Positions 1 to 8,311 are shown, counted from the stretch's first letter. The stretch: DNA of 64,000 nucleotides from Candidatus Planktophila lacus (GCF_002288385.1 NZ_CP016783.1:1302001-1366000), one strand, 5' to 3'. The notes: a model not told the origin generated them from the sequence alone. A program made the numbers and translations.

Positions 1-568
1 TCATCAACGCATCTTCAGGTGTTGAGTACAACTTTGCATCGTGCTTTGCTTCAACGCCATCTTCTTCGCCACCAACAACGCCGATTTCGATTTCAAGGAT
101 TGTGCGCGCAGCAACTGACTTTGTTAGAAGTTCATCTGCGATCTTCATGTTTTCATTCATATCAACTGCTGAGCCATCCCACATATGTGAGTTAAAGAGT
201 GGCGCTTGACCGTTCTTGATGCGCTGTGCGCCGATTTCAAGAAGCGGACGCATGTAGCCATCTAGTTTTTCTGCTGGGCAGTGATCTGTGTGGATTGCAA
301 TATTTACGTTGTAGTTCTTTGCAACAACGTGTGCGAACTCAGCGAGCGCAACTGCACCATCAACCATGTTCTTTACTGTTGAGCCAGATGCGTATTCCGC
401 ACCGCCCCATGAAAATTGGATGATTCCATCTGATTCGGCTTCGGCGAAACCACGAAGCGCGGCGATGATGGTTGAAGATGATGAAACGTTAATTGCGGGA
501 TATGCGAATGCGCCAGCTTTCGCGCGATCAAGCATCTCTGCGTAAATTTCAGGGGTTGCAATGGCCAT
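1..568 (-). CDS. fbaA: Class II fructose-bisphosphate aldolase (3' part outside window)
   Basis: Cleaves fructose-1,6-bisphosphate to DHAP and glyceraldehyde-3-phosphate in cytosolic glycolysis/gluconeogenesis. Reading from ATG at 568 the protein begins MAIATPEIYAEMLDRAKAGA and continues for 189 residues to the left edge. It shows the class II N-terminal fold with AINVSSSSTI and the zinc-ligand motif IHTDHCPAEKLDG (about residues 90-102). The C-terminal half is outside the window. The start is preceded by GGAG seven bases upstream (GGAGTCATCATG). The gene is complete at its 5' end, with no sign of damage. Its leader region (569-670) lies downstream of a structured terminator of a separate small gene, so fbaA probably has its own promoter there, though I see no convincing one. 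Confidence 0.95.
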   Translation of the reverse strand, partial: MAIATPEIYAEMLDRAKAGAFAYPAINVSSSSTIIAALRGFAEAESDGIIQFSWGGAEYASGSTVKNMVDGAVALAEFAHVVAKNYNVNIAIHTDHCPAEKLDGYMRPLLEIGAQRIKNGQAPLFNSHMWDGSAVDMNENMKIADELLTKSVAARTILEIEIGVVGGEEDGVEAKHDAKLYSTPEDALM

Positions 569-666
569 GATGACTCCAAATTATCTCGGGGCGTAATCCC
601 TGACCGAGCGCTTCATTGGGCCGCATTCAGGCTTACGCCTAATCCAACCACCTCTGCGGGCGGATG

Positions 667-725
667 AAAAATCGCCATTCCCTATACGCATAGGACCATT
701 CTCTACACGCGTAGGAATTGGCGAT
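667..725 (-). terminator. Branched hairpin terminator of the 32-aa peptide gene
   Basis: On the minus strand ATCGCCAATTC (725-715) pairs with GAATGGCGAT (680-671), with one unpaired base, and a run of five T follows. Two small hairpins lie inside this outer stem: CTAC/GTAG with loop GCGT (714-703) and CCTAT/ATAGG with loop GCGT (694-681). The outer stem plus U-tract has the form of an intrinsic terminator. The two inner hairpins make it a three-way junction rather than a simple stem. It would end a transcript starting upstream of 846 and insulate fbaA. Confidence 0.55.
676..716. repeat. Tandem 20-bp repeat, 21-bp period, each copy palindromic
   Basis: Two copies, CATTCCCTATACGCATAGGA (676-695) and CATTCTCTACACGCGTAGGA (697-716), differ at three positions. 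Each contains a dyad around ACGC (CTAT/ATAG and CTAC/GTAG). Two of the three differences lie at paired positions and preserve the dyad (T-A to C-G). The 21-bp spacing puts the copies on the same DNA face. They could be a double operator between fbaA and acs, or hairpins in RNA. Confidence 0.7.
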
Positions 726-747
726 TCTCCAGCCGGTTCGACTCCTT

Positions 748-846
748 TTACGGATTGAGGGTCTTCTGCAGGAAGGCGATTAGGCCAGCGAGCAGAGCAG
801 GGCTATTGATGATTTTTAGTAAGAGCGCTAGGAACGTTGTAAGCAT
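748..846 (-). CDS. Probable small hydrophobic peptide, 32 aa
   Basis: A minus-strand frame of 32 codons from ATG 846 to TAA 748. The product starts MLTTFLALLLKIINSP and ends LIAFLQKTLNP. It is almost entirely hydrophobic with three Lys, so a single membrane-associated helix is likely. AAAAGGAG stands four bases before the ATG, one of the best Shine-Dalgarno sequences in the window. A structured terminator (667-725) follows 23 bases after the stop. A ribosome site, a short frame and a dedicated terminator in an otherwise empty 400-bp gap argue for a real gene. I do not recognise the family. A type I toxin-like peptide, a small membrane-protein partner or a leader peptide are possibilities I cannot separate. 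Confidence 0.5.
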   Translation of the reverse strand: MLTTFLALLLKIINSPALLAGLIAFLQKTLNP

Positions 847-954
847 TTTTCTCCTTTTCTTAAATAGTTCTTCTCTTGTTCTCGAGACTGGGGATCATCC
901 CTCTTATCTTCTTTGCCACATCGCTAAAGCCTTCCGCCTGTTGATATTCACGGG

Positions 955-960
955 TAATCT
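955..960 (+). promoter_or_regulatory. -10 box of acs, leaderless type
   Basis: TAATCT ends eight bases before the acs ATG at 969 and no Shine-Dalgarno sequence is present, so transcription probably starts at or next to the start codon. No clear -35 is seen. Confidence 0.5.
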
Positions 961-968
961 GCTGAGTT

Positions 969-2951
969 ATGAGCAACCCATCAACCGGTGATTCCAGCGG
1001 CGATTCAATAGAAAACCTCTCCCACGAAAATCGCCACTTTCCTCCGAGCCCAGCCTTTGCAGCTCAGGCCAATGCCAAATCTGATTTATATGCACATGCT
1101 GAAAAAGATCGACTTGCTTTCTGGGAAGAACAAGCGCGCGAGTTAACTTGGGATAAAAGTTGGGAGACAGTTCTTGAGTGGAACTCTCCTTATGCAAAAT
1201 GGTTTATCGGCGGCAAGATAAATGCATCGGTAAATGCTCTCGACCGCCACGTTGCAGCCGGTCGCGGAGACCGAACCGCATTTCATTTTGAAGGAGAACC
1301 TGGCGACACTCGCACAATCACTTATGCGCAGATGTTGGCAGATGTCAGCAAAGCTGCACATGCCTTAACGCAAATTGGAATTAAGGCCGGCGATCGCGTT
1401 GCCATTTATATGCCGATGATTCCTGAAGCAGCGGTTGCGATGTTGGCATGTGCGCGAATCGGTGCAGTGCATTCAGTTGTCTTCGGCGGATTTTCTGCTG
1501 ATGCACTTCTATCTCGTATTCAAGATGCCGATGCCAAGTTGGTAATTACTGCAGATGGTGGATTTCGCAAAGGTGCCGCTTTTGCGCTTAAGCCCGCAGT
1601 TGATGAAGCGCTAAAGGGAAAGCACAACGTCGAGAAGGTTTTAGTTGTAAAGCGCACTGGTCAAGAAACTGCGTGGAACGCAGATCGCGATATCTGGTGG
1701 CACGAGCTCGTTGATAGCCAAAGCAGCGAACATAAGCCTGAATTCTTCGATAGCGAGCGTCCGCTCTTTATTCTCTACACCTCTGGCACAACCGCTAAAC
1801 CAAAGGGAATCTTCCATACAACAGGTGGTTATTTGACTCAGGCGGCGTACACACATCGCGTGGTATTTGATATCAAGCCCGAGAAAGATGTTTATTGGTG
1901 CACCGCAGATGTGGGCTGGATTACCGGCCACTCTTACGTTGTTTACGGTCCGCTAATCAATGGTGCTACTCAAGTTATGTATGAAGGAACACCTGATACT
2001 CCACATAAAGGAAGAATGTTTGAGATCGTTGCAAAGTACGGCGTAACAATTTTGTACACCGCACCAACCTTGATTCGTACCTGGATGAAATGGGGAGATG
2101 AATTTCCTAAGGCGCACAACTTATCTTCACTTCGTTTACTTGGTTCAGTTGGTGAACCGATTAACCCAGAAGCATGGATGTGGTACCGCGAAATTATTGG
2201 TGCAAACAATTGTCCGATTGTTGATACTTGGTGGCAGACCGAAACTGGTGCGATCATGATTTCGCCACTGCCAGGAGTTACATCAACTAAACCAGGCTCT
2301 GCGATGAAAGCCATCCCTGGTATTAGTGCAGTTGTCGTTGATGACAATGCAAACCCTGTTCCAAATGGACATGGTGGTTTCTTGATTTTGGATAAGCCTT
2401 GGCCATCAATGTTGCGTGGTGTTTGGGGCGAGGATGAGCGTTACAAGGAAACTTACTGGTCGCGCTTTAAGGGAATTTACTTTGCAGGAGATGGCGCAAA
2501 GTTAGATGACGAAGGTGCGATCTGGTTGATGGGTCGAGTCGACGACGTCATGAACGTTTCTGGACACCGTATTTCAACAACAGAAGTTGAATCTGCACTT
2601 GTTTCACATGAAGCAGTTGCTGAAGCTGCAGTCGTTGGGGCAGCAGATGAAATGACGGGTCAAGGAATTGTTGCCTTCGTTATCTTGCGCGGCGGTATTC
2701 CTCACGCTGGCGGTGAAGAGTTAGTGAAAGAGCTTCGCGCCCATGTAACTAAGGAAATTGGCGCTATTGCCCGTCCACGTCAGATCATGGTTGTTGCAGA
2801 ATTGCCGAAGACTCGTAGCGGAAAAATCATGCGTCGTTTGCTTAAAGATGTCGCTGAAAATCGCGCAGTTGGCGATGCCACAACGTTGGCAGATCCAAAT
2901 GTTATGAAGTTGATTTCAGAAGGTTTGAATTCTTCTAAAGACGAAGATTAA
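969..2951 (+). CDS. acs: Acetyl-CoA synthetase (AMP-forming)
   Basis: Activates acetate with ATP and CoA to acetyl-CoA in the cytosol. The 660-residue length is typical of bacterial Acs. The adenylate-forming signature YTSGTTAKPKGI is at about 268-279, the Acs-specific DVGWITGHSYVVYGPL about 45 residues later, and WWQTETG in the middle. The C-terminal PKTRSGKIMRR carries the catalytic lysine (about 621) that is acetylated in this family. The usual TSGSTGKPKG has Thr and Ala replacements here. The start is ATG with a leaderless -10. The last 17 bp overlap the convergent cvpA end. It is separated from fbaA by 400 bp holding the repeat pair and the small peptide gene. Confidence 0.97.
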   Translation: MSNPSTGDSSGDSIENLSHENRHFPPSPAFAAQANAKSDLYAHAEKDRLAFWEEQARELTWDKSWETVLEWNSPYAKWFIGGKINASVNALDRHVAAGRGDRTAFHFEGEPGDTRTITYAQMLADVSKAAHALTQIGIKAGDRVAIYMPMIPEAAVAMLACARIGAVHSVVFGGFSADALLSRIQDADAKLVITADGGFRKGAAFALKPAVDEALKGKHNVEKVLVVKRTGQETAWNADRDIWWHELVDSQSSEHKPEFFDSERPLFILYTSGTTAKPKGIFHTTGGYLTQAAYTHRVVFDIKPEKDVYWCTADVGWITGHSYVVYGPLINGATQVMYEGTPDTPHKGRMFEIVAKYGVTILYTAPTLIRTWMKWGDEFPKAHNLSSLRLLGSVGEPINPEAWMWYREIIGANNCPIVDTWWQTETGAIMISPLPGVTSTKPGSAMKAIPGISAVVVDDNANPVPNGHGGFLILDKPWPSMLRGVWGEDERYKETYWSRFKGIYFAGDGAKLDDEGAIWLMGRVDDVMNVSGHRISTTEVESALVSHEAVAEAAVVGAADEMTGQGIVAFVILRGGIPHAGGEELVKELRAHVTKEIGAIARPRQIMVVAELPKTRSGKIMRRLLKDVAENRAVGDATTLADPNVMKLISEGLNSSKDED

Positions 2952-3429
2952 GAAACTCTTCCTTAACCCAATCGTTTGCTTGGGTGATTAGCCCCGGAAT
3001 GTAGGGCTGAACTTTAGGAAGAATCTGGCTATCGGTGATTTGGTTTTGCGCTGCCTGCCATGGTGACCAGAGCAGAACCGTTGCGATCAAGTAAAGCGCG
3101 ATTACGGTGCGCGCGATTTCCAGAAGAGCACCAGCAACAGAATCTAAGAAAGCAATTGGGCCACGAAAAATTGAGGCCCGCAGACCCTTGGCTAGCGCTC
3201 CTGCGATAAATGAACATAAGTAGCCACCGCCAACAATTGATGCGATAACAAAGCCAATTCGCTTTATATCCAGCGACCAATCGTGTGAGAACTTAAGGGA
3301 AAGGTAGATTCCAAGAACTCCGCCTGCAACAAATCCGACAAATTTAAAGAGGGTGCGGATCAAGCCATTGCGGTAGCCAATAATTGTTGAAAAAACTAGC
3401 GCCACGATAATTACTAAGTCAGCAATCAT
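2935..3429 (-). CDS. CvpA-family membrane protein
   Basis: A 164-residue protein with four hydrophobic stretches (about 1-20, 28-50, 58-85 and 100-125), matching the CvpA/colicin V production family. In Mycobacterium the gene in this position (MarP) is a CvpA-like membrane part fused to a periplasmic serine protease; here only the membrane part exists. The ATG overlaps the tlpA stop by one base (TAATG), so it is the third gene of nth-tlpA-cvpA. Its function beyond envelope integrity is not established. The end overlaps acs convergently. Confidence 0.8.
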   Translation of the reverse strand: MIADLVIIVALVFSTIIGYRNGLIRTLFKFVGFVAGGVLGIYLSLKFSHDWSLDIKRIGFVIASIVGGGYLCSFIAGALAKGLRASIFRGPIAFLDSVAGALLEIARTVIALYLIATVLLWSPWQAAQNQITDSQILPKVQPYIPGLITQANDWVKEEFLNLRL

Positions 3430-3959
3430 TAAATCTTCACTCCTAGATGTTTCTCGGTTAAATCTATTAACTCTTGCTCAGATTTTACTTCGCCGATCTT
3501 CTTAAACTTGACATCGCCTTGGGCATCGATAAACCAGGTAACTGGCACGCCCATTCCAAAGTAACTACGAGTTTTGTTCTCGCGATCGTAGAAGTTAGGC
3601 CAACTCATGCCGTTTTCTATGATGAATTTACGAGAATTATCTGGAGATGATTCTTCTACTGCGACGCCGACTAACTGAACTTTGCCTTTAGCTTTCTTAT
3701 AAAAGCTAACAAATTCAGGTGTTTCGGCCAAACAAGTTGAACACCAAGAACCCCAAATGTTGATGATCATCGGACCGCGGAGAGATTCCATGCTGGCACC
3801 GGCCGTGCCATCTAGACATTCAATAGTTGTGCCTTTGGTAATTGATTTATCGAAAGTAATTGACGCACAGGAAATTACTTCGCCTTTTATCGCAACGGGT
3901 TCTGGTGAAGAACATCCAGTAAGAAATAGTGCTGCGACAACAAATAAGGCGCGCTTCAT
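3429..3959 (-). CDS. TlpA-like thioredoxin-fold lipoprotein
   Basis: A 176-residue extracytoplasmic thiol-disulfide protein. The N-terminus has a short hydrophobic stretch ending in lipobox LTGC with the lipid Cys at 16. The redox site is WCSTC (Cys73 and Cys76), a less common CxxC dipeptide, and the cis-proline loop is GVPVTWFID. Two extra Cys (31 and 48) lie near the N-terminus. The gene overlaps the nth stop by four bases (ATGA) and the cvpA start by one, so all three are translationally coupled. It probably serves envelope protein redox or cytochrome maturation; the partner cannot be named from here. Confidence 0.88.
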   Translation of the reverse strand: MKRALFVVAALFLTGCSSPEPVAIKGEVISCASITFDKSITKGTTIECLDGTAGASMESLRGPMIINIWGSWCSTCLAETPEFVSFYKKAKGKVQLVGVAVEESSPDNSRKFIIENGMSWPNFYDRENKTRSYFGMGVPVTWFIDAQGDVKFKKIGEVKSEQELIDLTEKHLGVKI

Positions 3960-4654
3960 CGGAAATCCTCATCGCTTTTAACCAAAGCCTTGGCTTTTAT
4001 TTTATCCATTTCGCCAATTCCGAATGAAGGGCAAATTTTTGCAACAGGACATGCGCCACACGCTGGTTTGCGTGAATGGCAGATGCGCCGGCCGTGCCAG
4101 ATCATCCGTTGCGACAAATTAGTCCATTCTTCTTGAGGGATTAACTCTCCCACTTCGAATTCAACTTTAACGGGATCTTTCGATTCGCTCCACTCAAATC
4201 TTCGAGAAAGGCGACCGAAATGGGTATCGACTGTAATTCCGGGAATATCAAAGGCATGTCCTAGAACAACATTGGCAGTCTTTCGACCTACACCGGGCAG
4301 AGTGATTAACTCTTCCAAAGTTTGTGGAACGTCACCGTCAAAATCCTCGATGATCTTTACAGCAAGACCTTGGATATGGCGAGCCTTGGCGCGAAAGAAA
4401 CCGGTTGTATAAATCAAATCTTCAATATCGTTTAGCGAAGCTTTGGCGTAAGCGAGCACGTTCCTATATTTTTTGAAGAGCGCTGGTGTAACCGCATTGA
4501 CTCGCTTATCAGTGCACTGCGCAGATAAAACTGTTGCAATCGTGAGTTCTAATGGGTTGGAGAAATCTAGTTCGCAGCGCACATTGGGATAAGTTTTGGT
4601 CAATATTCGATATATAGCCCTTGCGCTTTTACGAGTTTCGCTATCGGGGGCCAT
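3956..4654 (-). CDS. nth: Endonuclease III
   Basis: DNA glycosylase/AP lyase for oxidised pyrimidines in base-excision repair. 232 residues. The helix-hairpin-helix LPGVGRKTA carries catalytic Lys125, TVDTHFGR has the catalytic Asp143, and the C-terminal 4Fe-4S loop C-x6-C-x2-C-x5-C (CHSRKPACGACPVAKIC) is intact. The ATG at 4654 is preceded at six bases by the -10 TAGTTT, so the mRNA is probably leaderless. It heads the operon nth-tlpA-cvpA, divergent from crp across only 17 bp. Confidence 0.97.
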   Translation of the reverse strand: MAPDSETRKSARAIYRILTKTYPNVRCELDFSNPLELTIATVLSAQCTDKRVNAVTPALFKKYRNVLAYAKASLNDIEDLIYTTGFFRAKARHIQGLAVKIIEDFDGDVPQTLEELITLPGVGRKTANVVLGHAFDIPGITVDTHFGRLSRRFEWSESKDPVKVEFEVGELIPQEEWTNLSQRMIWHGRRICHSRKPACGACPVAKICPSFGIGEMDKIKAKALVKSDEDFR

Positions 4655-4659
4655 GCGAG

Positions 4660-4666
4660 TAAACTA
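4660..4666. promoter_or_regulatory. Overlapping divergent -10 boxes of nth and crp
   Basis: The heptamer TAAACTA reads TAAACT (4660-4665) six bases before the crp GTG on the plus strand and TAGTTT (4666-4661) six bases before the nth ATG on the minus strand. The two start codons are 17 bp apart, so the two polymerases must compete for one site. Confidence 0.6.
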
Positions 4667-4671
4667 CCCAC

Positions 4672-5355
4672 GTGCCTCAAGAAGATGAAGTCGTACGCAG
4701 AGCCCCGCTCTTTACCGCCCTCGATGACGCTGCCGCAGTATCCCTGCGCGCCTCGATGGATACTGTAAAGATCGCGAAGGGTTCAATCCTCTTTAAAGAA
4801 GGCGATGACGGCGAGCACCTTTATGTAATTATCGAAGGCAAGCTAAAGCTCGGAACCTCCAGCGGAGACGGTCGCGAAAACTTGCTCTCTATCCTCGGGC
4901 CTGGCGAAATGTTTGGCGAACTTTCACTCTTTGATCCCGGCCCACGCACTTCAACTGCAACTGCAGTGACCGATGCAAAATTACTTTCACTTAGCCATGA
5001 AAAAGTTATTCCTTGGCTTAAGCAGAACCCAGAAGTTTCACTGCAATTGCTTGCACGTTTGGCACAGCGCCTACGTCGCACCAATGAAGCGGTCGGCGAT
5101 TTAGTTTTCTCTGATGTTCCAGGTCGCGTTGCTAAAGCCCTGATCGATCTCGGTGATCGCTTTGGAAAGACTACTGCTGAAGGTTTGCTCGTTAACCACG
5201 ATCTAACTCAAGAAGAACTTGCACAGCTTGTTGGCGCATCACGCGAAACAGTAAATAAGGCTCTCGCCGATTTTGCTGGTCGCGGATGGCTAAAGCTTGA
5301 CGGTCGCTCAGTGCTAATTACTGATGTCGAACGTCTGAGCAAGCGCTCTCGCTAA
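4672..5355 (+). CDS. crp: Crp/Fnr-family transcription regulator
   Basis: A 227-residue cAMP-receptor-type regulator, positionally the counterpart of GlxR/Crp next to nth in other actinobacteria. The N-terminal cyclic-nucleotide fold includes GDDGEHLYVIIEGKLKL, and LGPGEMFGELSLFDPGPRTST forms the phosphate-binding cassette. The C-terminal winged helix has LTQEELAQLVGASRETVNKA as the recognition region (about 180-200). The start is GTG at 4672 with the leaderless -10 TAAACT. It is likely a global carbon regulator; I did not find clear TGTGA-N6-TCACA sites in the intergenic regions I read. Confidence 0.93.
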   Translation: MPQEDEVVRRAPLFTALDDAAAVSLRASMDTVKIAKGSILFKEGDDGEHLYVIIEGKLKLGTSSGDGRENLLSILGPGEMFGELSLFDPGPRTSTATAVTDAKLLSLSHEKVIPWLKQNPEVSLQLLARLAQRLRRTNEAVGDLVFSDVPGRVAKALIDLGDRFGKTTAEGLLVNHDLTQEELAQLVGASRETVNKALADFAGRGWLKLDGRSVLITDVERLSKRSR

Positions 5356-5372
5356 GTAATTAGCTAAATTAA

Positions 5373-5834
5373 CTAAGCAACTTCAACGGTGAGTTCAACC
5401 TCAACCGGTGAATTCAAAGGAAGCTCTGCAACGCCAAGTGCGCTACGTGCAGCAATTCCTGGTTCTCCCCAGATATGCATAAATAACTCTGAAGCTCCGT
5501 TTGCAACAAATGGTTGGCTGATAAATCCTGGGGCGCCATTTACATAACAAACTATGCGAACAATCTTGACGATTGAATCAACTGGTGCCACTAACTCAAC
5601 TGCTGCTAAACAATTAAGTGCACAGATTTCTGCAAGCTCTTTTGCTCGTTCTTGAGTAATTTCAGCGCCAACTTTTCCTGTATCAGCCATTGATCCATCA
5701 ACGAGAGGCAACTGGCCTGCGGTGAAAACTATATTTCCGGTGCGTACTGCAGGGACATATGCAGCTACTGGCTTTGCTGCAACTGGAAGTGTTAAACCTT
5801 TTTCGGCCAACTTGGCGCGGACATCAACTGCCAT
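5373..5834 (-). CDS. RidA/YjgF-family protein
   Basis: 153 residues with the RidA fold. VFTAGQLPLVDG and the C-terminal AARSALGVAELPLNSPVEVE match the family, and the Arg in AARSALG is the position that contacts the enamine/imine carboxylate in active RidA. The N-terminus is longer than in the shortest RidA proteins, like the mycobacterial Rv3678c type. It is last in yqeY-(50 aa)-ridA, with a two-base gap from the preceding stop. It probably hydrolyses reactive imines from PLP enzymes. Confidence 0.85.
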   Translation of the reverse strand: MAVDVRAKLAEKGLTLPVAAKPVAAYVPAVRTGNIVFTAGQLPLVDGSMADTGKVGAEITQERAKELAEICALNCLAAVELVAPVDSIVKIVRIVCYVNGAPGFISQPFVANGASELFMHIWGEPGIAARSALGVAELPLNSPVEVELTVEVA

Positions 5835-5836
5835 TT

Positions 5837-5989
5837 TTACTTAACCTCTCGCTTCATGTAAGCAACGAGTTGTTCGCCGCCAGGTGCTGGAATAACTGTT
5901 ACGAGTTCCCATCCATCAGAACCCCAAGTATCGAGAATCTGCTTTGTTGCGTGAGATAGAAGTGGAACGGTGGCATATTCGAATTTCAT
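5837..5989 (-). CDS. Conserved 50-aa protein, DUF4177-like
   Basis: A frame from ATG 5989 to TAA 5837 encodes 50 residues starting MKFEYATVPLLSHATKQ, with the core WGSDGWELVTVI and the end YMKREVK. The order 'aromatic-GWELV' is typical of small DUF4177-type proteins, and a similar short gene lies beside ridA near Mycobacterium crp. GGAGG precedes the ATG by five bases. The ATG overlaps the yqeY stop by one base, and ridA starts two bases after its stop, so the three genes are coupled. Function unknown. Confidence 0.8.
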   Translation of the reverse strand: MKFEYATVPLLSHATKQILDTWGSDGWELVTVIPAPGGEQLVAYMKREVK

Positions 5990-6447
5990 TAATTTCCTCC
6001 GGCTAGCGCTGCTTTAACAAGTGATGAAACCATTGAGCCATCTGCTTTTCCTGCGATCTGTGGCTTGATCGCGCCCATTACCTTGCCCATATCGGCAGGT
6101 CCGGCAGCTCCTGTTGATGCAATCGCTGCAGCAATCAACTTCTTAACATCATCTTCTGAAAGTTGAGCAGGTAAATACTTTGCGATTACTTCGCCTTCGG
6201 CCTTTTCTTCTGCAGCTTTCTCAGGGCGGTTACCTTTTGCAAATTCTTCAGCAGCTTCGCGGCGCTTCTTTGCCTCACGCGAAAGAACCGCGATGATCTC
6301 TTCTTCGCTAAGTGTGCGCGCCTCTTTGCCAGAAACTTCTTCGTTTGTGATCGCGGTTAAAACCATGCGGATCGTGCCTGATACAACCTTGTCGCTGCTG
6401 CGAATCGCCTCAGTTAGGTCGCTCTTAAGTGTCTCTTTAAGTCCCAC
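5989..6447 (-). CDS. yqeY: GatB/YqeY domain protein
   Basis: A 152-residue YqeY-type protein, related to the tail domain of GatB. Conserved features are the N-terminal LKETLKSDLTEAIRS, a helical charged middle EEIIAVLSREAKKRREAA and LPAQLSEDDVKKLI, and the ending GKVMGAIKPQIAGKADG. It probably acts in tRNA or aminoacyl-tRNA handling, but the biochemical role is not established. The start is GTG at 6447 with GGAG eleven bases upstream. First gene of the yqeY-(50 aa)-ridA operon, divergent from the metallophosphoesterase. Confidence 0.88.
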   Translation of the reverse strand: MGLKETLKSDLTEAIRSSDKVVSGTIRMVLTAITNEEVSGKEARTLSEEEIIAVLSREAKKRREAAEEFAKGNRPEKAAEEKAEGEVIAKYLPAQLSEDDVKKLIAAAIASTGAAGPADMGKVMGAIKPQIAGKADGSMVSSLVKAALAGGN

Positions 6448-6517
6448 TTGATTGTTGCTCCAAACCTTTGAATTGCTCGAACCCTTGAATTGCCCGAACC
6501 CTTTAATTACCTAGGTG

Positions 6518-6523
6518 TATCTT
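6518..6523 (+). promoter_or_regulatory. -10 box of metallophosphoesterase gene, leaderless type
   Basis: TATCTT ends eight bases before ATG 6532. This supports starting the protein at 6532 rather than at an upstream in-frame codon (6490). Confidence 0.5.
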
Positions 6524-6531
6524 CTCATGCA

Positions 6532-7347
6532 ATGAGTTATCAACTTCGCCAGGCCGAGATCCCAATCCTGCCCGCTGGCCACGCACCGATCCGCGTTCTG
6601 CACTTCTCGGATCTGCACCTGACCCCTGCGCGCAAGACCGAGATCGCCGATATCAAATCCTTTATCGATCTCTCCCCCGATTTAGTTATCTCAACCGGCG
6701 ATTTTTTGGCACATATGCAAGCAGTTCCGGTCGCACTTGATGCCCTTGATGCACTACTAAACCTTCCTGGTTTATTCGTCTTCGGTTCTAACGATTATTA
6801 CGCACCAAAGCCAAAGAACCCACTTAAGTACTTACTGCCAAATCACGGAAAAAGAATTCACGGTGAAGATCTACCTTGGCCAGATCTAGATAAAGGTCTG
6901 CAATCGCGGGGGTGGATAAATCTAAATCGCTCACGTGCCACAATAAAAATTAAAGATACAACTATCGAAACTCGCGGTACTGATGATGCCCATCTCGAAT
7001 TTGATGATTACTCACTCGTTGCAGGAAAACCTGGTCAGTGTGACATTGCGATCGGTGTAACGCATGCACCTTATTTAAGAATTCTCGAAGGAATGTCGCG
7101 CGATGGTCTGGATGCAATATTTGCTGGCCACACACATGGCGGCCAAGTTCGTTTGCCGATGCCTGGTGGTTCACGTGCACTTACGACTAACTGTGACTTA
7201 CCAACTTGGCGCGCACGCGGCTTAACAAAGTTTGGAAGCGAGCCTTACTTACATGTATCAGCAGGAATGGGAACAAGTCCCTTTGCCCGAATTCGTGTTG
7301 CAAGTCCGCCAGAAGTAAGTTTAGTAACGCTTACTGCAAAGCTTTAA
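6532..7347 (+). CDS. Metallophosphoesterase
   Basis: A 271-residue calcineurin-like phosphoesterase with the full di-metal motif series: HFSDLHL, STGDF, GSNDYY (the usual GNH replaced by GSND), GVTHAPY and [13 protein letters not shown]. It is like the actinobacterial metallophosphoesterase near ponA-type genes (Rv3683 type), although no penicillin-binding protein is adjacent here. The substrate is unknown. I chose ATG 6532 ([10 protein letters not shown]) because of the TATCTT box eight bases upstream. The 3' end overlaps gmd convergently by 17 bp. Confidence 0.88.
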   Translation: MSYQLRQAEIPILPAGHAPIRVLHFSDLHLTPARKTEIADIKSFIDLSPDLVISTGDFLAHMQAVPVALDALDALLNLPGLFVFGSNDYYAPKPKNPLKYLLPNHGKRIHGEDLPWPDLDKGLQSRGWINLNRSRATIKIKDTTIETRGTDDAHLEFDDYSLVAGKPGQCDIAIGVTHAPYLRILEGMSRDGLDAIFAGHTHGGQVRLPMPGGSRALTTNCDLPTWRARGLTKFGSEPYLHVSAGMGTSPFARIRVASPPEVSLVTLTAKL

Positions 7348-8311
7348 TGTCAGCGTCAACCATTAATTCAGCCAACTCTTTCCAATGAGTTGTGGCTTTC
7401 CAACCAAGGGCTTTAGTTGCCTTTGATGGATCTCCGATAAGCGCATCAACTTCAGTTGGGCGGATGTACTTCTTATCGGTCTCAACATGGTCTTGCCAAT
7501 TTAAACCTGCGCGCGAAAATGCTGCTTCAGCAAAGTCTTTAACTGTTGCTCCAACGCCTGTGGCAACCACATAATCTGAAGGCTTATCTTGCTGCAACAT
7601 CAGCCACATAGATTCAACGTATTCCTTGGCATAGCCCCAGTCGCGAACCGCATCGAGATTTCCGAGGAATAACTTGTCCTGCTTGCCAGCTTTGATCGCC
7701 GCAACTGCGCGAGTGATCTTGCGAGTTACGAATGTTTCACCGCGACGTGGAGATTCGTGGTTAAACAAAATTCCGTTTGTGGCATGCATTCCGTAACCAT
7801 CACGGTAGTTAACGGTGCACCAGTACGCCATTAGCTTTGCTGCCGCATATGGAGATTGTGGGCGGAACATAGAAAGTTCGTTCTGTGGTGGTGGAGTTGA
7901 ACCAAAGAGTTCAGATGTTGATGCTTGGTAGAAACGGGTATCAATATCTGCTGAGCGAATTGCTTCAAGGAGACCAACTGCGCCAACCGCATCTACCTGT
8001 CCGGTGTACTGCGGCATGGTGAAAGAAACTTGAACGTGTGACTGTGCGCCAAGGTTATAAACCTCAGTTGGTTTGATTTCACGGATTAAATTGGTAAGCC
8101 CAACACCATCAATTAGATCGCCGTAGTGCAAGAAAAGCTTTGGGTTTTTAGCGTGTGGATCTTCGTAAATATGATCGATACGAGAGGTGTTAAACGTTGA
8201 AGAACGGCGGATAAGACCGTGTACTTCATAGCCTTTAGCTAGTAAGAACTCTGCAAGGTATGAACCGTCTTGGCCGGTAACACCAGTTATGAAGGCAACT
8301 TTTTTACTCAT
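7331..8311 (-). CDS. gmd: GDP-mannose 4,6-dehydratase
   Basis: Converts GDP-D-mannose to GDP-4-keto-6-deoxy-D-mannose, the first step to GDP-L-fucose for surface polysaccharide. 326 residues from ATG 8311. It has the Rossmann motif [14 protein letters not shown], the family signature [14 protein letters not shown], catalytic SELFGS with YxxxK in SPYAAAK, and the NADP-linked [10 protein letters not shown]. The start overlaps the fcl stop by four bases (ATGA), with GGGAG upstream. Operon fcl-gmd. Upstream codons back to 8350 lie inside fcl and are not needed. Confidence 0.96.
   Translation of the reverse strand: MSKKVAFITGVTGQDGSYLAEFLLAKGYEVHGLIRRSSTFNTSRIDHIYEDPHAKNPKLFLHYGDLIDGVGLTNLIREIKPTEVYNLGAQSHVQVSFTMPQYTGQVDAVGAVGLLEAIRSADIDTRFYQASTSELFGSTPPPQNELSMFRPQSPYAAAKLMAYWCTVNYRDGYGMHATNGILFNHESPRRGETFVTRKITRAVAAIKAGKQDKLFLGNLDAVRDWGYAKEYVESMWLMLQQDKPSDYVVATGVGATVKDFAEAAFSRAGLNWQDHVETDKKYIRPTEVDALIGDPSKATKALGWKATTHWKELAELMVDADIKALQ

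Noticed and set aside
755-991. 78-codon plus-strand frame between fbaA and acs
   Set aside because: It runs antisense over the better-supported 32-aa gene and into the acs start, has no ribosome site and no family resemblance.
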